DNA of 64,000 bases from Caballeronia sp. M1242 (GTDB lineage Bacteria > Pseudomonadota > Gammaproteobacteria > Burkholderiales > Burkholderiaceae), in contig NZ_CP071129.1 in assembly GCF_017220215.1 (NCBI RefSeq), forward strand, positions 124,001 to 188,000, in the 5' to 3' direction. Below are positions 28,721 to 37,537 of the stretch, in pieces. The translations under genes and the position numbers were made by a program. Each line of letters starts with the position of its first letter. Within the stretch, counting starts at the first letter, position 1. Below the pieces are notes generated by a model. It was not told where the DNA came from, made no database searches, and was given only the letters and a program-made list of their open reading frames with translations.

Positions 28721-29596
28721 ATGAACACCATGCTTTATCCGGAACTTTATAAATCGCTGGAATCCGTCCGTTGGGATATGGAGAAGGACATCCCCTGGGA
28801 CAAGTTCGATGCGTCCCTGCTCACCGACGAGCAGGCCCGGACCATCAAGATGAACGCGATCACCGAATGGTCCGCTCTTCCCGCAACCGAAATGTTTTTG
28901 CGTGACAACCACCATGACAGCGACTTCTCCGCGTTCATGAGCGTGTGGTTTTTCGAGGAGCAAAAGCATTCGCTGGTGTTGATGGAATATCTGCGCCGCT
29001 TCAGGCCCGAGCTCGTGCCGACGGAAGAAGAACTGCACGCCGTGCGCTTCGAATTCGATCCGGCGCCGCCGCTCGAAACGCTGATGCTGCACTTCTGCGG
29101 CGAAATCCGCCTGAATCACTGGTATCGCCGCGCGGCCGAATGGCACACCGAGCCGGTCATCAAGCACATCTACGAAACCATTTCGCGCGACGAGGCGCGG
29201 CACGGCGGCGCATATCTGCGCTACATGAAGAAGGCGCTCGCCAACGCAGGCGATTCGGCGCGCGCCGCGTTCGCGAAGATCGGCGTGCTGATGGCCTCCG
29301 CGCGCCGCACGGAAAAGCCGCTGCATCCGACGAACCTGCACGTCAATCAGGCGCTCTTCCCGCGCGATACCGTGCAGTCGCGTCTGCCCGATCCCGAGTG
29401 GCTCGAACGCTGGCTGGACGACCAGATCCGCTTCGACGATAGCTGGGAGAAGAAGGTCGTCGAGCGCATCTTGCACAACCTCTCGATTCTCTTCGAGCGG
29501 TCGTTCGTCACCGCGCAGGAGCTGAACCGCTATCGCAAGGAAGTGGTGCAGCGTCTGCAAGCCGCGTCCGGCGGCTCCAGCGGACAGCCCGCGTAA
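28721..29596 (+). CDS. Ferritin-like di-iron protein
   Basis: 291-residue soluble helical protein with a complete set of di-iron ligands: Glu49 or Glu57, Glu80-x-x-His83 (EEQKH), Glu128 (CGEIR) and Glu158-x-x-His161 (DEARH). This E-ExxH-E-ExxH pattern is shared by acyl-ACP desaturases, AurF-type N-oxygenases and ferritin-like oxidases. The substrate cannot be decided; no ferredoxin or ACP gene is adjacent. ATG 28721 begins the recognisable N-terminus MNTMLYPELYKSLESVRWDM. It follows the CarH-like regulator in the same direction and is followed by a terminator. Confidence 0.85.
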   Translation: MNTMLYPELYKSLESVRWDMEKDIPWDKFDASLLTDEQARTIKMNAITEWSALPATEMFLRDNHHDSDFSAFMSVWFFEEQKHSLVLMEYLRRFRPELVPTEEELHAVRFEFDPAPPLETLMLHFCGEIRLNHWYRRAAEWHTEPVIKHIYETISRDEARHGGAYLRYMKKALANAGDSARAAFAKIGVLMASARRTEKPLHPTNLHVNQALFPRDTVQSRLPDPEWLERWLDDQIRFDDSWEKKVVERILHNLSILFERSFVTAQELNRYRKEVVQRLQAASGGSSGQPA

Positions 29597-29617
29597 CAAC
29601 GTATCGCGCGCATGAAC

Positions 29618-29656
29618 AAACGGCCTGCCGGCTCACATCGGCGGGCCGTTTTGCTT
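29618..29656 (+). terminator. Terminator after the di-iron protein gene
   Basis: AAACGGCCTGCCG (29618-29630) pairs with CGGCGGGCCGTTT (29639-29651), 13 bp with one G-U pair, followed by TGCTTT. The U-tract is modest. Confidence 0.78.
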
Positions 29657-29730
29657 TCCAGGCCGCGTGCTTCGCCGGCGAGACGCCGTGGCACAATGCG
29701 CGCTTTCCGAACTACCCGTTGATCATCGCC

Positions 29731-30213
29731 ATGCCCGCCACTTTCGAACGCAAGATCACCACGCGCGACGCGCTCGCCGCGCTCCGCCCGACGCTCGCGG
29801 GGCCGGTCGTGTTCACCAACGGCGTGTTCGACATCCTGCATCGCGGACACGTGACCTATCTTGCCGACGCGAAGGCGCTCGGCGCGACGCTGATCGTCGG
29901 CGTGAACAGCGACGCCTCCGTGCGCACGCTCGGCAAGGGCGACGATCGCCCGATCAATCGCGAGGACGACCGCATGGCGCTGCTCGCGGCGCTCGAAAGC
30001 GTGGATTGGGTCGTGAAGTTCGAGGAATCGACGCCGCTGCAACTGATCGACGCCCTGCGCCCGGACGTGCTCGTCAAAGGCGGCGACTACGACATGGACA
30101 AGCTCGCCGAATCGGCGCTCGTGCGCGGCTGGGGCGGCAAGGCGCTCGCGATTGCGTTCGAGCATGACCGCTCGACCACCGCGCTCTTGAAGAAGGTCCG
30201 CGCGCAGTCCTGA
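29731..30213 (+). CDS. rfaE2: D-glycero-beta-D-manno-heptose 1-phosphate adenylyltransferase
   Basis: 160-residue nucleotidyltransferase making ADP-heptose precursor for the LPS core. The nucleotide-binding signature is FTNGVFDILHRGHVTYL, with the family motifs GVNSDASV, RPINREDDRMALLAAL and the terminal HDRSTTALLKKV. It is the free-standing E2 form (E. coli HldE fuses it to the kinase), normal in beta-proteobacteria. ATG 29731 gives the family N-terminus. Confidence 0.95.
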   Translation: MPATFERKITTRDALAALRPTLAGPVVFTNGVFDILHRGHVTYLADAKALGATLIVGVNSDASVRTLGKGDDRPINREDDRMALLAALESVDWVVKFEESTPLQLIDALRPDVLVKGGDYDMDKLAESALVRGWGGKALAIAFEHDRSTTALLKKVRAQS

Positions 30214-30222
30214 ACGGCCGCG

Positions 30223-30465
30223 TTACTGGCCGAGCGGCTTCGTCTCCACGTTCGCGGCGGGCGCGGGACCGCCGACCTGCGGCTGATCGGCTGCTTCCTC
30301 GGGACGCAGCGGCCGCGTCGTCAGCGTTTCGGGCCGCACCTGTTGCAACAGATGATGCGGCTCGCGCGCACCGGCGGCGGGCAGCGACGATCCGAACATG
30401 CCGTGCACGAGCGCGAACACCAGCACGTTGGCCAGAATGAGTAAAGCAATGAGCCAGCGCAGCAT
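30223..30465 (-). CDS. Small single-pass membrane protein
   Basis: 80-residue protein: one N-terminal TM helix (MLRWLIALLILANVLVFALV) then a hydrophilic Pro/Glu-rich periplasmic tail with no recognised domain. It lies 28 nt downstream of coaX on the same strand, so it is likely the last gene of the birA-coaX operon. No function can be proposed. Confidence 0.7.
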   Translation of the reverse strand: MLRWLIALLILANVLVFALVHGMFGSSLPAAGAREPHHLLQQVRPETLTTRPLRPEEAADQPQVGGPAPAANVETKPLGQ

Positions 30466-30493
30466 GCCAGGGGCTCCGTCAGTCGGTTCGTAA

Positions 30494-31321
30494 TCAGTCA
30501 GTTCGGTGCGTGGCCGATTCCCGCGCGATGAGCGCGAGGCCGGCGAGCACGAGGGAATCGTGGCGAGTGTGCCGCACCGTGAGCGCGCCCGCAATCTCGT
30601 TGGCCGCGCCGCCGCCGAGCACGAGCCGCACGTCGGCTTGCCAGTCCGCGCGCAGATCGCGCCATGCGCGTTCGATCAGGCTCGCTTGCGCGAGCAGGCA
30701 GCCCGCCGAGAGCGCGGCGGCCGTATCGGTGGCGAAGAGGCTGCGCGGCGCGGCTTCCGCGTGGCCGAGCGCGCGGCGCGCGGCGGCGGCATCGAGTGTC
30801 GGCAGCTGCGCGGTGTGACTGCCGAGCGATTGCATCATCAGCGACCAGCCCGGCGCGATCAATCCGCCGGTGAAGACGCCATCGGCGCGCAACGCTTCGA
30901 GCGTCGTCGCGGTGCCGAAGGTGGCGATCAGCACGTTCTCGCCGGGAAACGCGGCGCGCGCCCCGATCAGGCCCGCCCAGCGGTCGCTGCCGAGCTTGTC
31001 CGGTTCGGCGTAGGGGTTCGTCACGCCGCATTGCGCGGCCTTCGCGCGCACGACGGTGCGCGGCAGCGCCGGCCAGCGCGCGTCGATCATGCGGTCGATG
31101 CGCGCCTGCGCCGCCGCGCCGGCCACGTTCGAGATCCACGCGCTGTCGGGCCGAGGCAGCGCCGACCATGCGGCGAGCGCCGGATCGGCGGCATCGCTCT
31201 TAGCGGATTCACGTTCGTGCTCCAGTGCGCCGCCCGCGATGGCCGCGCCGTCCGCATCCACGAGCGACCACTTGATGCGGCTGTTGCCTGCGTCGATCAG
31301 CAGCATCGGCGCGTCGCTCAC
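30494..31321 (-). CDS. coaX: Type III pantothenate kinase
   Basis: 275-residue kinase for the first step of CoA synthesis, of the ASKHA fold. Visible are the phosphate-binding start [16 protein letters not shown], the PNPY-like [16 protein letters not shown], the catalytic Asp in this segment, and [23 protein letters not shown] 31321 overlaps the birA stop (GTGA) and gives [14 protein letters not shown], the usual N-terminus; ATG 31306 would remove part of the first strand. Confidence 0.95.
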   Translation of the reverse strand: MSDAPMLLIDAGNSRIKWSLVDADGAAIAGGALEHERESAKSDAADPALAAWSALPRPDSAWISNVAGAAAQARIDRMIDARWPALPRTVVRAKAAQCGVTNPYAEPDKLGSDRWAGLIGARAAFPGENVLIATFGTATTLEALRADGVFTGGLIAPGWSLMMQSLGSHTAQLPTLDAAAARRALGHAEAAPRSLFATDTAAALSAGCLLAQASLIERAWRDLRADWQADVRLVLGGGAANEIAGALTVRHTRHDSLVLAGLALIARESATHRTD

Positions 31322-32226
31322 GGACGCTCCTTCGCGAGCCGCAGCGACAGTTCGCCCGTCGCGACGGCGCGCGGTCCTTCGGGCGCGTCGATCAGCAAGT
31401 GCCCGCTGTCGTCGACGCCGGTGGCGACGCCGCGCGTGACTTCCTGTCCCTGATCGATCAGCACGACTTCGCGGCCCGCATAGGCGTGCGCGTCGGTCCA
31501 GCGCTGGCGGAACGGCCGGAAGCCGTCCGCTTCGAAGCGGGGCAGCGCCGTGTCGAGCGCATTCAGCAGCGCGGCGAGCGTGTCCGTAAGATTCGCGTCC
31601 GGCCACGCGCGGGCGAGCGCGGCGGGCGCTGCGCCGGGAATGGCGGCGGCGGACGGCGAGTGGCGGTTCGCGTCGTCCACTTGCGCGGCGAGCTGCTCCG
31701 CGCCGTGCAGATTCACGCCGATGCCGATCACCACCGCCGTCGCGCCCGGCGCATTCCACGCCGTCTCGATCAGGATGCCGGCGAGCTTGCCGTCGTCGAG
31801 CAGCACGTCGTTCGGCCACTTCAGCGCAGGGCGCGCGGACGGCGTGAGCGGCAGCCGCGCGAGCGCGTCGAGCACGGCCGTGCCGATGGCAAGACTCAAG
31901 CCCGACAGCCCTTCGATGGGCCGCCGCAGCACGTAGCCCACCGACATCAGCAGCGCATTGCCCGGCTCGGCGAGCCACGCGCGGCCGCGCCGCCCGCGCC
32001 CGGCGGTCTGCGCATACGCGATGCGCGCCACCGGCGCGGGCGGCGTGCGTTGCGCGACGTCGCGGGCGAGCGCGCGCATGCGCTCGACGAGATCGGCGTT
32101 GGTGGAGCCGGTTTCGTCGACGATCTCGATGGTCCAGTCGCGCGCGGCACGCTCGGCGAGCGTGGCGAGCCGGTTACGGTCGATGCGCCAGGGCGCGTCG
32201 GGGGCGAAGGCGGGAGTCGGGGTCAT
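31318..32226 (-). CDS. birA: Biotin--[acetyl-CoA-carboxylase] ligase
   Basis: 302-residue biotin protein ligase. It has ETGSTNADL, the biotinyl-AMP loop [15 protein letters not shown], the catalytic [25 protein letters not shown], and a C-terminal SH3-like domain. The N-terminal DNA-binding domain of E. coli BirA is absent, so it should be a catalyst only and not a repressor of biotin genes. A minus-strand TACAAT sits at 32233-32238, only 7 nt before the ATG. Confidence 0.95.
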   Translation of the reverse strand: MTPTPAFAPDAPWRIDRNRLATLAERAARDWTIEIVDETGSTNADLVERMRALARDVAQRTPPAPVARIAYAQTAGRGRRGRAWLAEPGNALLMSVGYVLRRPIEGLSGLSLAIGTAVLDALARLPLTPSARPALKWPNDVLLDDGKLAGILIETAWNAPGATAVVIGIGVNLHGAEQLAAQVDDANRHSPSAAAIPGAAPAALARAWPDANLTDTLAALLNALDTALPRFEADGFRPFRQRWTDAHAYAGREVVLIDQGQEVTRGVATGVDDSGHLLIDAPEGPRAVATGELSLRLAKERP

Positions 32227-32342
32227 CGGGATATTGTAGCGGGCGGGCTCGGCGCTTCGCGTGGCGGATCGCGCCGCCGCGCAACGATCCTTCGTTACAA
32301 TGTCCCTCTCCCTCAAACCGCGTTCCAACGCCCCTTCGATCC

Positions 32343-33470
32343 TTGAACTTCGACACGCCGCCCCGCCTGCGAGTGGAAGCCGGTCAGCAAGGCAAGGTGG
32401 TCCGTCTTTCGGGCCAGTGGACGGCGCTCGCGCTCGCGCGTGACCGCTCGAAAACCGGCGTCACGCGGCGGCTGCGCGCGATCGGACGCGAGGCCATCGG
32501 GCAGTGGGATTTGCTATCGATCGAACGGCTCGATCATGTCGGCGGGCAGGCGCTCTGGCGCATCTGGGGCCGCAAAATGCCCGCGACCGTCGCGCTGTCG
32601 GACACGCAGCGCGAAATCTTCGAGCGCGTGGCGCTGCTCGACGCGGAGCGCGAGGAGCCGGAGGCCATCGATCGCACCGATCCTGTCACGCGGCTCGGAC
32701 ACCTGATTTTCGCGTTCTTCGATCACCTGCACGGCGGCCTCGCGATGTTCGGCGGCTTCGTGCTCGATCTGCTCGGATTGGTCCGTCGCCCACAACGGAC
32801 TCCGTGGACGGAGATTTCCGCGAACATCTATAGCGCCGGCGCGCAGGCGCTCGCGATCACGGCGCTCGTCGCGTTTCTGATCGGCATCGTGCTCAGTTAT
32901 CTGTCCGCGCAGCAACTGCGCATGTTCGGCGCGAACCAGTACATCGTGAATATTCTCGGGCTGTCGGTGATTCGCGAGCTCGGGCCGGTGCTGTCCGCGA
33001 TTCTCGTCGCCGGGCGCTCGGGCTCCGCGATCACCGCACAGATCGGCGTCATGCGCGTCACCGAGGAACTCGACGCGATGCAGGTCATGGGCATTCCGCA
33101 CGGCCTGCGCCTCGTGCTACCGCGCGTGCTCGCGCTCGGCGTCGCCATGCCGCTGCTCGTCATGTGGACCAACATCATCGCGCTGACGGGCGGCGCGCTC
33201 GCGGCGAAGCTCGTGCTGTCCATCGACATTTCTTTCTTCATCCGCTCGCTGCCGTCCGTCGTGCCGATCGCGAATCTGTGGATCGGGCTCGGCAAGGGCG
33301 TCGTGTTCGGCATGCTAATCGCGCTCGCCGCGTGCCACTTCGGCTTTCGCATCAAGCCGAATTCGCAGAGTCTCGGCGAAGGCACGACGACGTCCGTGGT
33401 CACGTCGATCACCGTCGTGATTCTCGCGGACGCGGTGTTCGCCATCCTCTTTCAGAACGTGGGGCTCTGA
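32343..33470 (+). CDS. mlaE: MlaE-family ABC permease with N-terminal STAS-like domain
   Basis: 375-residue inner-membrane permease of a lipid transporter. Residues 1-110 look like a STAS domain fused to the permease (VVRLSGQWTALALARDR); the rest is MlaE with five or six TM helices and the conserved ILVAGRSGSAITAQIG and VTEELDAMQVMGI. The start is TTG 32343, with TACAAT at 32296-32301 upstream. First gene of a mlaE-mlaF-mlaD-lipoprotein operon. Confidence 0.92.
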   Translation: MNFDTPPRLRVEAGQQGKVVRLSGQWTALALARDRSKTGVTRRLRAIGREAIGQWDLLSIERLDHVGGQALWRIWGRKMPATVALSDTQREIFERVALLDAEREEPEAIDRTDPVTRLGHLIFAFFDHLHGGLAMFGGFVLDLLGLVRRPQRTPWTEISANIYSAGAQALAITALVAFLIGIVLSYLSAQQLRMFGANQYIVNILGLSVIRELGPVLSAILVAGRSGSAITAQIGVMRVTEELDAMQVMGIPHGLRLVLPRVLALGVAMPLLVMWTNIIALTGGALAAKLVLSIDISFFIRSLPSVVPIANLWIGLGKGVVFGMLIALAACHFGFRIKPNSQSLGEGTTTSVVTSITVVILADAVFAILFQNVGL

Positions 33471-33474
33471 CGCC

Positions 33475-34350
33475 ATGTCGACGACGCTCGCCACCGCCGT
33501 GCGCCATCAGCCGCCGCCCGCGATCGCGGAGCCGGTCATCGAAGTGCGCGATGTCACCAAACGCTACGGCAGCACGGTGATTCACGAGCATCTCAACTTC
33601 GAGGTGCGTCGAGGCGAAATCGTTGCGCTGCTGGGCGGCTCCGGTTCCGGCAAGACCACGCTCGTGCGGCAGATTCTCGGGCTCGAATCGCCGACCTCGG
33701 GCGTGATTCGCGTGCTCGGCGAGGAATGGGCGCGCATGGACGCCGAGACCGCGAAGATGCTGCGCACGCGTTCCGGCATGATGTTTCAGCAAGGCGCGCT
33801 CTTCTCGTCGCTGTCGGTGTACGACAACATCGCGCAGCCGTTTCGCGAACTCGGCAAGATTCCCGAAGACCTGATCCGCGAATTCGTGATGCTGAAGCTC
33901 GAAATGGTCGGGCTTTCGTGCAAGCACGCGACCAAGATGCCGGCCGCGCTCTCGGGCGGCATGGTGAAGCGCGTGGGCATCGCGCGGGCCATCGCGCTCG
34001 AACCCGAACTGCTGTTTCTCGACGAGCCGACGGCCGGCCTCGATCCGAAGGCATCGGACGAATTCGTCGATCTGATCGCGACGCTGCATCGCGCGCTCGG
34101 TCTCACCGTCGTCATGGTCACGCACGATCTCGATACGATGGTCGCGCTTTCTACGCGCGTCGCCGTGCTCGCGGACCGGCGCGTGCTCGTCGCGGCGCCG
34201 GTGGAAGAAGCGGTCGCGGTGGATCATCCGTTCATCCGCGAGTATTTTCTCGGGCGACGCGGACGGCGCGCGCTTCAGGCGCTGCCGCCCGAACGCCGCG
34301 CGAAGCTGCCCGCCGCCGCGCTCGACGACGCCACCATCACCGTGAAGTAG
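33475..34350 (+). CDS. mlaF: ABC transporter ATP-binding protein (MlaF-like)
   Basis: 291-residue ATPase. Walker A is LLGGSGSGKTTL, the Q-loop is MMFQQGALF, the signature is ALSGGMVKRVGIARA, Walker B is LLFLDEPTAGLD, and the switch His is in MVTHDLD. The signature SGGMVKR is typical of MlaF. A C-terminal tail of about 40 residues extends past the core. It begins 4 nt after the permease gene. Confidence 0.94.
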   Translation: MSTTLATAVRHQPPPAIAEPVIEVRDVTKRYGSTVIHEHLNFEVRRGEIVALLGGSGSGKTTLVRQILGLESPTSGVIRVLGEEWARMDAETAKMLRTRSGMMFQQGALFSSLSVYDNIAQPFRELGKIPEDLIREFVMLKLEMVGLSCKHATKMPAALSGGMVKRVGIARAIALEPELLFLDEPTAGLDPKASDEFVDLIATLHRALGLTVVMVTHDLDTMVALSTRVAVLADRRVLVAAPVEEAVAVDHPFIREYFLGRRGRRALQALPPERRAKLPAAALDDATITVK

Positions 34351-34380
34351 TCCGGCGCAAAAGCGACAAGGAACCTGCCG

Positions 34381-35340
34381 ATGGAAAACAAATCACATGC
34401 GTTCTGGACCGGGCTATTCACCATCGTGCTCGTGCTGGCCATTGCGTTCGCGGCGTTTTTCTTCAACGTGGACCGCACCGTGCGTGTGCCGTATGACCTG
34501 ATCGCGCGGACAAACGTGACGGGCCTCTTCACCGATGCCGCCGTGCGTTACCGCGGGCTCGGCGTCGGCAAGGTCGAGTCGATCCGCTTCGACCGGGCGC
34601 ATCCGGGGCAGATCCGCATCCGCATTCTCGTCGACCGCAACGCGCCGATGACGCACTCCACTTTCGCGACGCTCGGCTTTCAGGGCGTGACGGGCATCGC
34701 GTTCGTGCAGCTCGACGACAGCGGCAAGGATCCGACCGCGCTCGCGTCCTCGCCGCAGCACGTCGCGGAAGTGCCGATGCGTCCCGGTCTTTTCGAGCAG
34801 TTGCAGGAACGCGGCGATGTGATCCTGCGCAAGTTCGAGCGTCTTTCGGAAGACGCGGACAAGTTTCTCTCCGACGACGTGCGCGATCAGCTTCTCGACA
34901 CCACCAAAAGCCTGAAGGGCGCGGCGGACGGCATCGCGTCGCTCGCGAGCCAGGTCGCGCCCGCAACCGCGCATCTGCCGCAGACGCTGAATCAGCTCGA
35001 TCGCACGCTCGCTTCGACGAACGCGCTCATACAGAACCTGAATCGCGAGAACGGACCGTTCGTGACCAACCTGAACAAAGCGGGCGACGCCGCTCAGCAG
35101 GCCGCAGCCGCCCTCGCGGACATGAACGAATCGCTGCGCGACGTGACGGCGCGCGTGAGCTTCGAGGCATTGCCGCGCCTCTATTCGTTCACCGAAGATC
35201 TCGGCGCCGCCGCGCGTTCGGTCGACCGCGCCGCCGATACGTTCAGCGCGAGTCCGCGCAGCGTGCTGTTCGGCGCGCCGTCGATGCCGCCGGGGCCGGG
35301 CGAGCCGGGCTTCGTCTGGCCCGCGAATCCATCGCGCTGA
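34381..35340 (+). CDS. mlaD: MlaD-family (MCE domain) membrane-anchored protein
   Basis: 319-residue protein with one N-terminal TM helix (FWTGLFTIVLVLAIAFAAFF), an MCE domain (VPYDLIARTNVTGLFTDAAV, RYRGLGVGKVESIRF, GFQGVTGIAFVQLDD) and a long helical C-terminus that forms the lipid-conducting barrel in hexameric MCE proteins. It is longer than E. coli MlaD (183 residues), closer to LetB/PqiB-type or long MlaD proteins. Confidence 0.9.
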   Translation: MENKSHAFWTGLFTIVLVLAIAFAAFFFNVDRTVRVPYDLIARTNVTGLFTDAAVRYRGLGVGKVESIRFDRAHPGQIRIRILVDRNAPMTHSTFATLGFQGVTGIAFVQLDDSGKDPTALASSPQHVAEVPMRPGLFEQLQERGDVILRKFERLSEDADKFLSDDVRDQLLDTTKSLKGAADGIASLASQVAPATAHLPQTLNQLDRTLASTNALIQNLNRENGPFVTNLNKAGDAAQQAAAALADMNESLRDVTARVSFEALPRLYSFTEDLGAAARSVDRAADTFSASPRSVLFGAPSMPPGPGEPGFVWPANPSR

Positions 35341-35374
35341 ACGAGGCCACAGAACAGGACAACGAAGGATTCCT

Positions 35375-36001
35375 ATGTCACTTGCTGAGTTGAAACGACC
35401 GTTGGCGCTTGCGCTCGCCTGCATCGCGATGCTCGCCGGCTGCGCGGCGAGCCCGCCCGCGACGCAGGACGCGCGCTACGACCTCGGCGCGCGGCCCGCC
35501 GCGAGTCCTGCGAGTGCCACGACCGAAGCGCCGATGCCGCCGGTCAAAGTGCTGGCGGTGCGCGCGTCGCGTGATCTGGAAACCGACGCGTTCGTCTATC
35601 GCCTGAGTTACGTCGATGCGCAGCGCACCGGCAGCTATGCGACGAGCCACTGGACGATGCCGCCCGCGCAGCTTCTCACGCAGCGATTGCGCGATACGCT
35701 CTCGCAACGCGGCCCGGTGCTCACGGGCGCGGACACGGTGCGCGCGCCGTTGCTGGAGATCGAGCTGACCGGCTTCGAACAGGTCTTCGATGCGCCGGAA
35801 AGAAGCCACGGCGTCGTATCGGTGCGCGCGACGCTCACTCAGCATGGCCGCGTCATCGCGCAGCGGATGTTCACGGCGAGCGCGCCCGCGCCGAGCGCCG
35901 ATGCATCGGGCGGCGCGCGGGCGCTGGCGGCGGCATCGGACGATCTGATCGCGCAACTCGGCGCGTGGCTCGGCGCGCAGCCGCTCACCGCATCGCGATG
36001 A
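35375..36001 (+). CDS. ABC-type transport auxiliary lipoprotein (PqiC-like)
   Basis: 208-residue lipoprotein: signal peptide with lipobox MLAGC and mature domain with YDLGARP, VRASRDLETDAFVYRLSYVD and LEIELTGFEQVFD, as in the PqiC-like auxiliary lipoproteins. It probably links the Mla-like pump to the outer membrane. It replaces the soluble MlaC/MlaA pair, which is not seen here. It starts 34 nt after mlaD. Confidence 0.85.
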   Translation: MSLAELKRPLALALACIAMLAGCAASPPATQDARYDLGARPAASPASATTEAPMPPVKVLAVRASRDLETDAFVYRLSYVDAQRTGSYATSHWTMPPAQLLTQRLRDTLSQRGPVLTGADTVRAPLLEIELTGFEQVFDAPERSHGVVSVRATLTQHGRVIAQRMFTASAPAPSADASGGARALAAASDDLIAQLGAWLGAQPLTASR

Positions 36002-36050
36002 CGGCGCGTTTCATCGTCAATCCGCTCGAACGGACGCGCCTGGGCGGCTC

Positions 36051-37229
36051 ATGACGATCAAGCAATGGCAGCGCCGCCCGTCGGCGTTCTCGCGGCAGGC
36101 GCTCGTCGCGTACGCGATGCTCGTCGTGTACGGCTCGCTGTATCCGTTTTCCGGTTGGCGCTCGCTCGGTCTCGGGCCGTTCTCGTTCCTGACCGATCCG
36201 CTGCCGCGTTACCTGACGGCCTTCGATGTCGTCACCAACGTCCTCGGTTACATGCCGCTGGGCGCACTGATCGTGCTCGCGCTTTATCCGCGCTGGCGCG
36301 GCTCGCTCGCGGTGTGCGCGGCGTTCGCGGGCGGCGCGCTTTTGTCGGGCGCGATGGAATCGATCCAGACGTATCTGCCGACGCGCGTCGCGTCCAACCT
36401 CGATCTCGCCGCTAATGCGCTCGGCGCGCTGATCGGCGGCGTGCTCGCCGCGCCCGCGACTAGCTCGCTGCTCGACCGCGGCTTGCTGCGGCGGATTCGC
36501 TTCACGTGGTTCGAGCGGCACGCGGCCTATGTGATTGGGCTGTCGGCGCTTTGGCCGTTCGCGTCGATGTTTCCTGCGCCGTATCTCTTCGGCGGCGGCG
36601 ACTTGCCGCGCGTGCTGTGGGATCAGCTCGATCCGGCGATGCAGGACGCGATTCTCGCGTGGACGCCCGCCGCGTGGGACGTCGAGACGTGGCCGGACCG
36701 CCTTGGCGCGCTGTTGCCCGACGAATCGTGGGAGGCGATGATCACGTCGTCGAATCTGTTCGCGGCGCTCGTGCTCGTCACGCTGCTCACGCGCGAGCGC
36801 GCGCCGCGCATTCGGCTGATGCTCGGGCTGATCGTCGCGACGCTGGTGGCGAAGGCGGGCGCTTCGTTCCTGCAATCGCGCGCCGGGCTGACCTTCGACT
36901 GGGCGACGGACGGCGCGCTCGAAGGCATCGGGATCGGCGCGGTGGCGGGCGTGCTGGCGGTGTCGCTGCCGCGTGCGCTGCGGGCGGCGCTGGCGGGCGC
37001 GGCGCTCGTCGTGGGGCTCGCGCTCGTGAATCTGCTGCCGGTGAATCCGTACTTCGATATCGTGCTCGCGGATTGGCGGCAGGGGCGGTATCTGCACTTC
37101 AACGGGCTGCTGCACTGGCTCGCGTGGGTGTGGCCGTATGCGGCGTTGGGGTGGCTGGCGTCGGCGGCGGAAAGGGCGTGGATGGGGCGGCGGCGGGGTG
37201 GGGGAGATGGTGCGGGCGGGGATCGCTAG
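36051..37229 (+). CDS. VanZ family membrane protein
   Basis: 392-residue polytopic protein. The N-terminal VanZ-like domain has VVYGSLYPFSGW, DVVTNVLGYMPLGALI and SGAMESIQTYLPTRVAS-NLDLAAN; several further TM helices occupy the C-terminal half. VanZ of enterococci gives low-level teicoplanin resistance, but the role of proteobacterial members is unknown. GC content and codon use look typical. The stop is 3 nt before the hairpin repeat array. Confidence 0.85.
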   Translation: MTIKQWQRRPSAFSRQALVAYAMLVVYGSLYPFSGWRSLGLGPFSFLTDPLPRYLTAFDVVTNVLGYMPLGALIVLALYPRWRGSLAVCAAFAGGALLSGAMESIQTYLPTRVASNLDLAANALGALIGGVLAAPATSSLLDRGLLRRIRFTWFERHAAYVIGLSALWPFASMFPAPYLFGGGDLPRVLWDQLDPAMQDAILAWTPAAWDVETWPDRLGALLPDESWEAMITSSNLFAALVLVTLLTRERAPRIRLMLGLIVATLVAKAGASFLQSRAGLTFDWATDGALEGIGIGAVAGVLAVSLPRALRAALAGAALVVGLALVNLLPVNPYFDIVLADWRQGRYLHFNGLLHWLAWVWPYAALGWLASAAERAWMGRRRGGGDGAGGDR

Positions 37230-37231
37230 AG

Positions 37232-37480
37232 CGACCGCCTTGCATGGGCCGCGAGTAAGGCGCTAAAGCGCCAACTCCCGCCGACCGCTCTGCATGGGGC
37301 GGGAGTAAGCGCTAAAGCGCCAACTCCCGCCGACCGCCTTGCATGGGGCGGGAGTAAGCGCTAAAGCGCCAACTCCCGCCGACCGCCTTGCATGGGGCGG
37401 GAGTAGGCGCTAAAGCGCCAACTCCCGCCGACCGCCTTGCATGGGGCGGGAGTAAGGCGCTAAAGCGCCAACTCCCGCCG
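37232..37480. repeat. Five tandem ~49-bp hairpin repeats
   Basis: Five consecutive units begin at 37232, 37283, 37332, 37381 and 37430 (lengths 51, 49, 49, 49, 50). Each has a linker GACCGCCTTGCATGG, then nested inverted repeats: GGCGGGAGT, aa, (G)GCGCT, aa, AGCGCC, a, ACTCCCGCC. Arms are 9 + 5-6 bp, giving an unusually stable stem. Copy 1 has substitutions in its left arm; copies differ by one base at TAAGGCGC/TAAGCGC/TAGGCGC. The array fills the gap between vanZ and the -10 of the ferredoxin gene. Confidence 0.95.
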
Positions 37481-37503
37481 ACACATCCCCCGACATCGCT
37501 CGC

Positions 37504-37509
37504 TATAAT
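37504..37509 (+). promoter_or_regulatory. -10 box for the ferredoxin gene
   Basis: Exact TATAAT 29 nt before the ATG and 24 nt after the last repeat unit. No good -35 hexamer is present at 16-18 nt upstream, so the edge of the repeat array occupies that place. Confidence 0.55.
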
Positions 37510-37537
37510 CGACCGACACCCCCATCGCCGGACGCTC

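Noticed and set aside
32226..32238. Leaderless birA transcript
   Set aside because: TACAAT lies 7 nt before the ATG, but no -35 element supports it.
37232..37480. CRISPR array
   Set aside because: The units are contiguous and almost identical with no unique spacers, and no cas gene is present.
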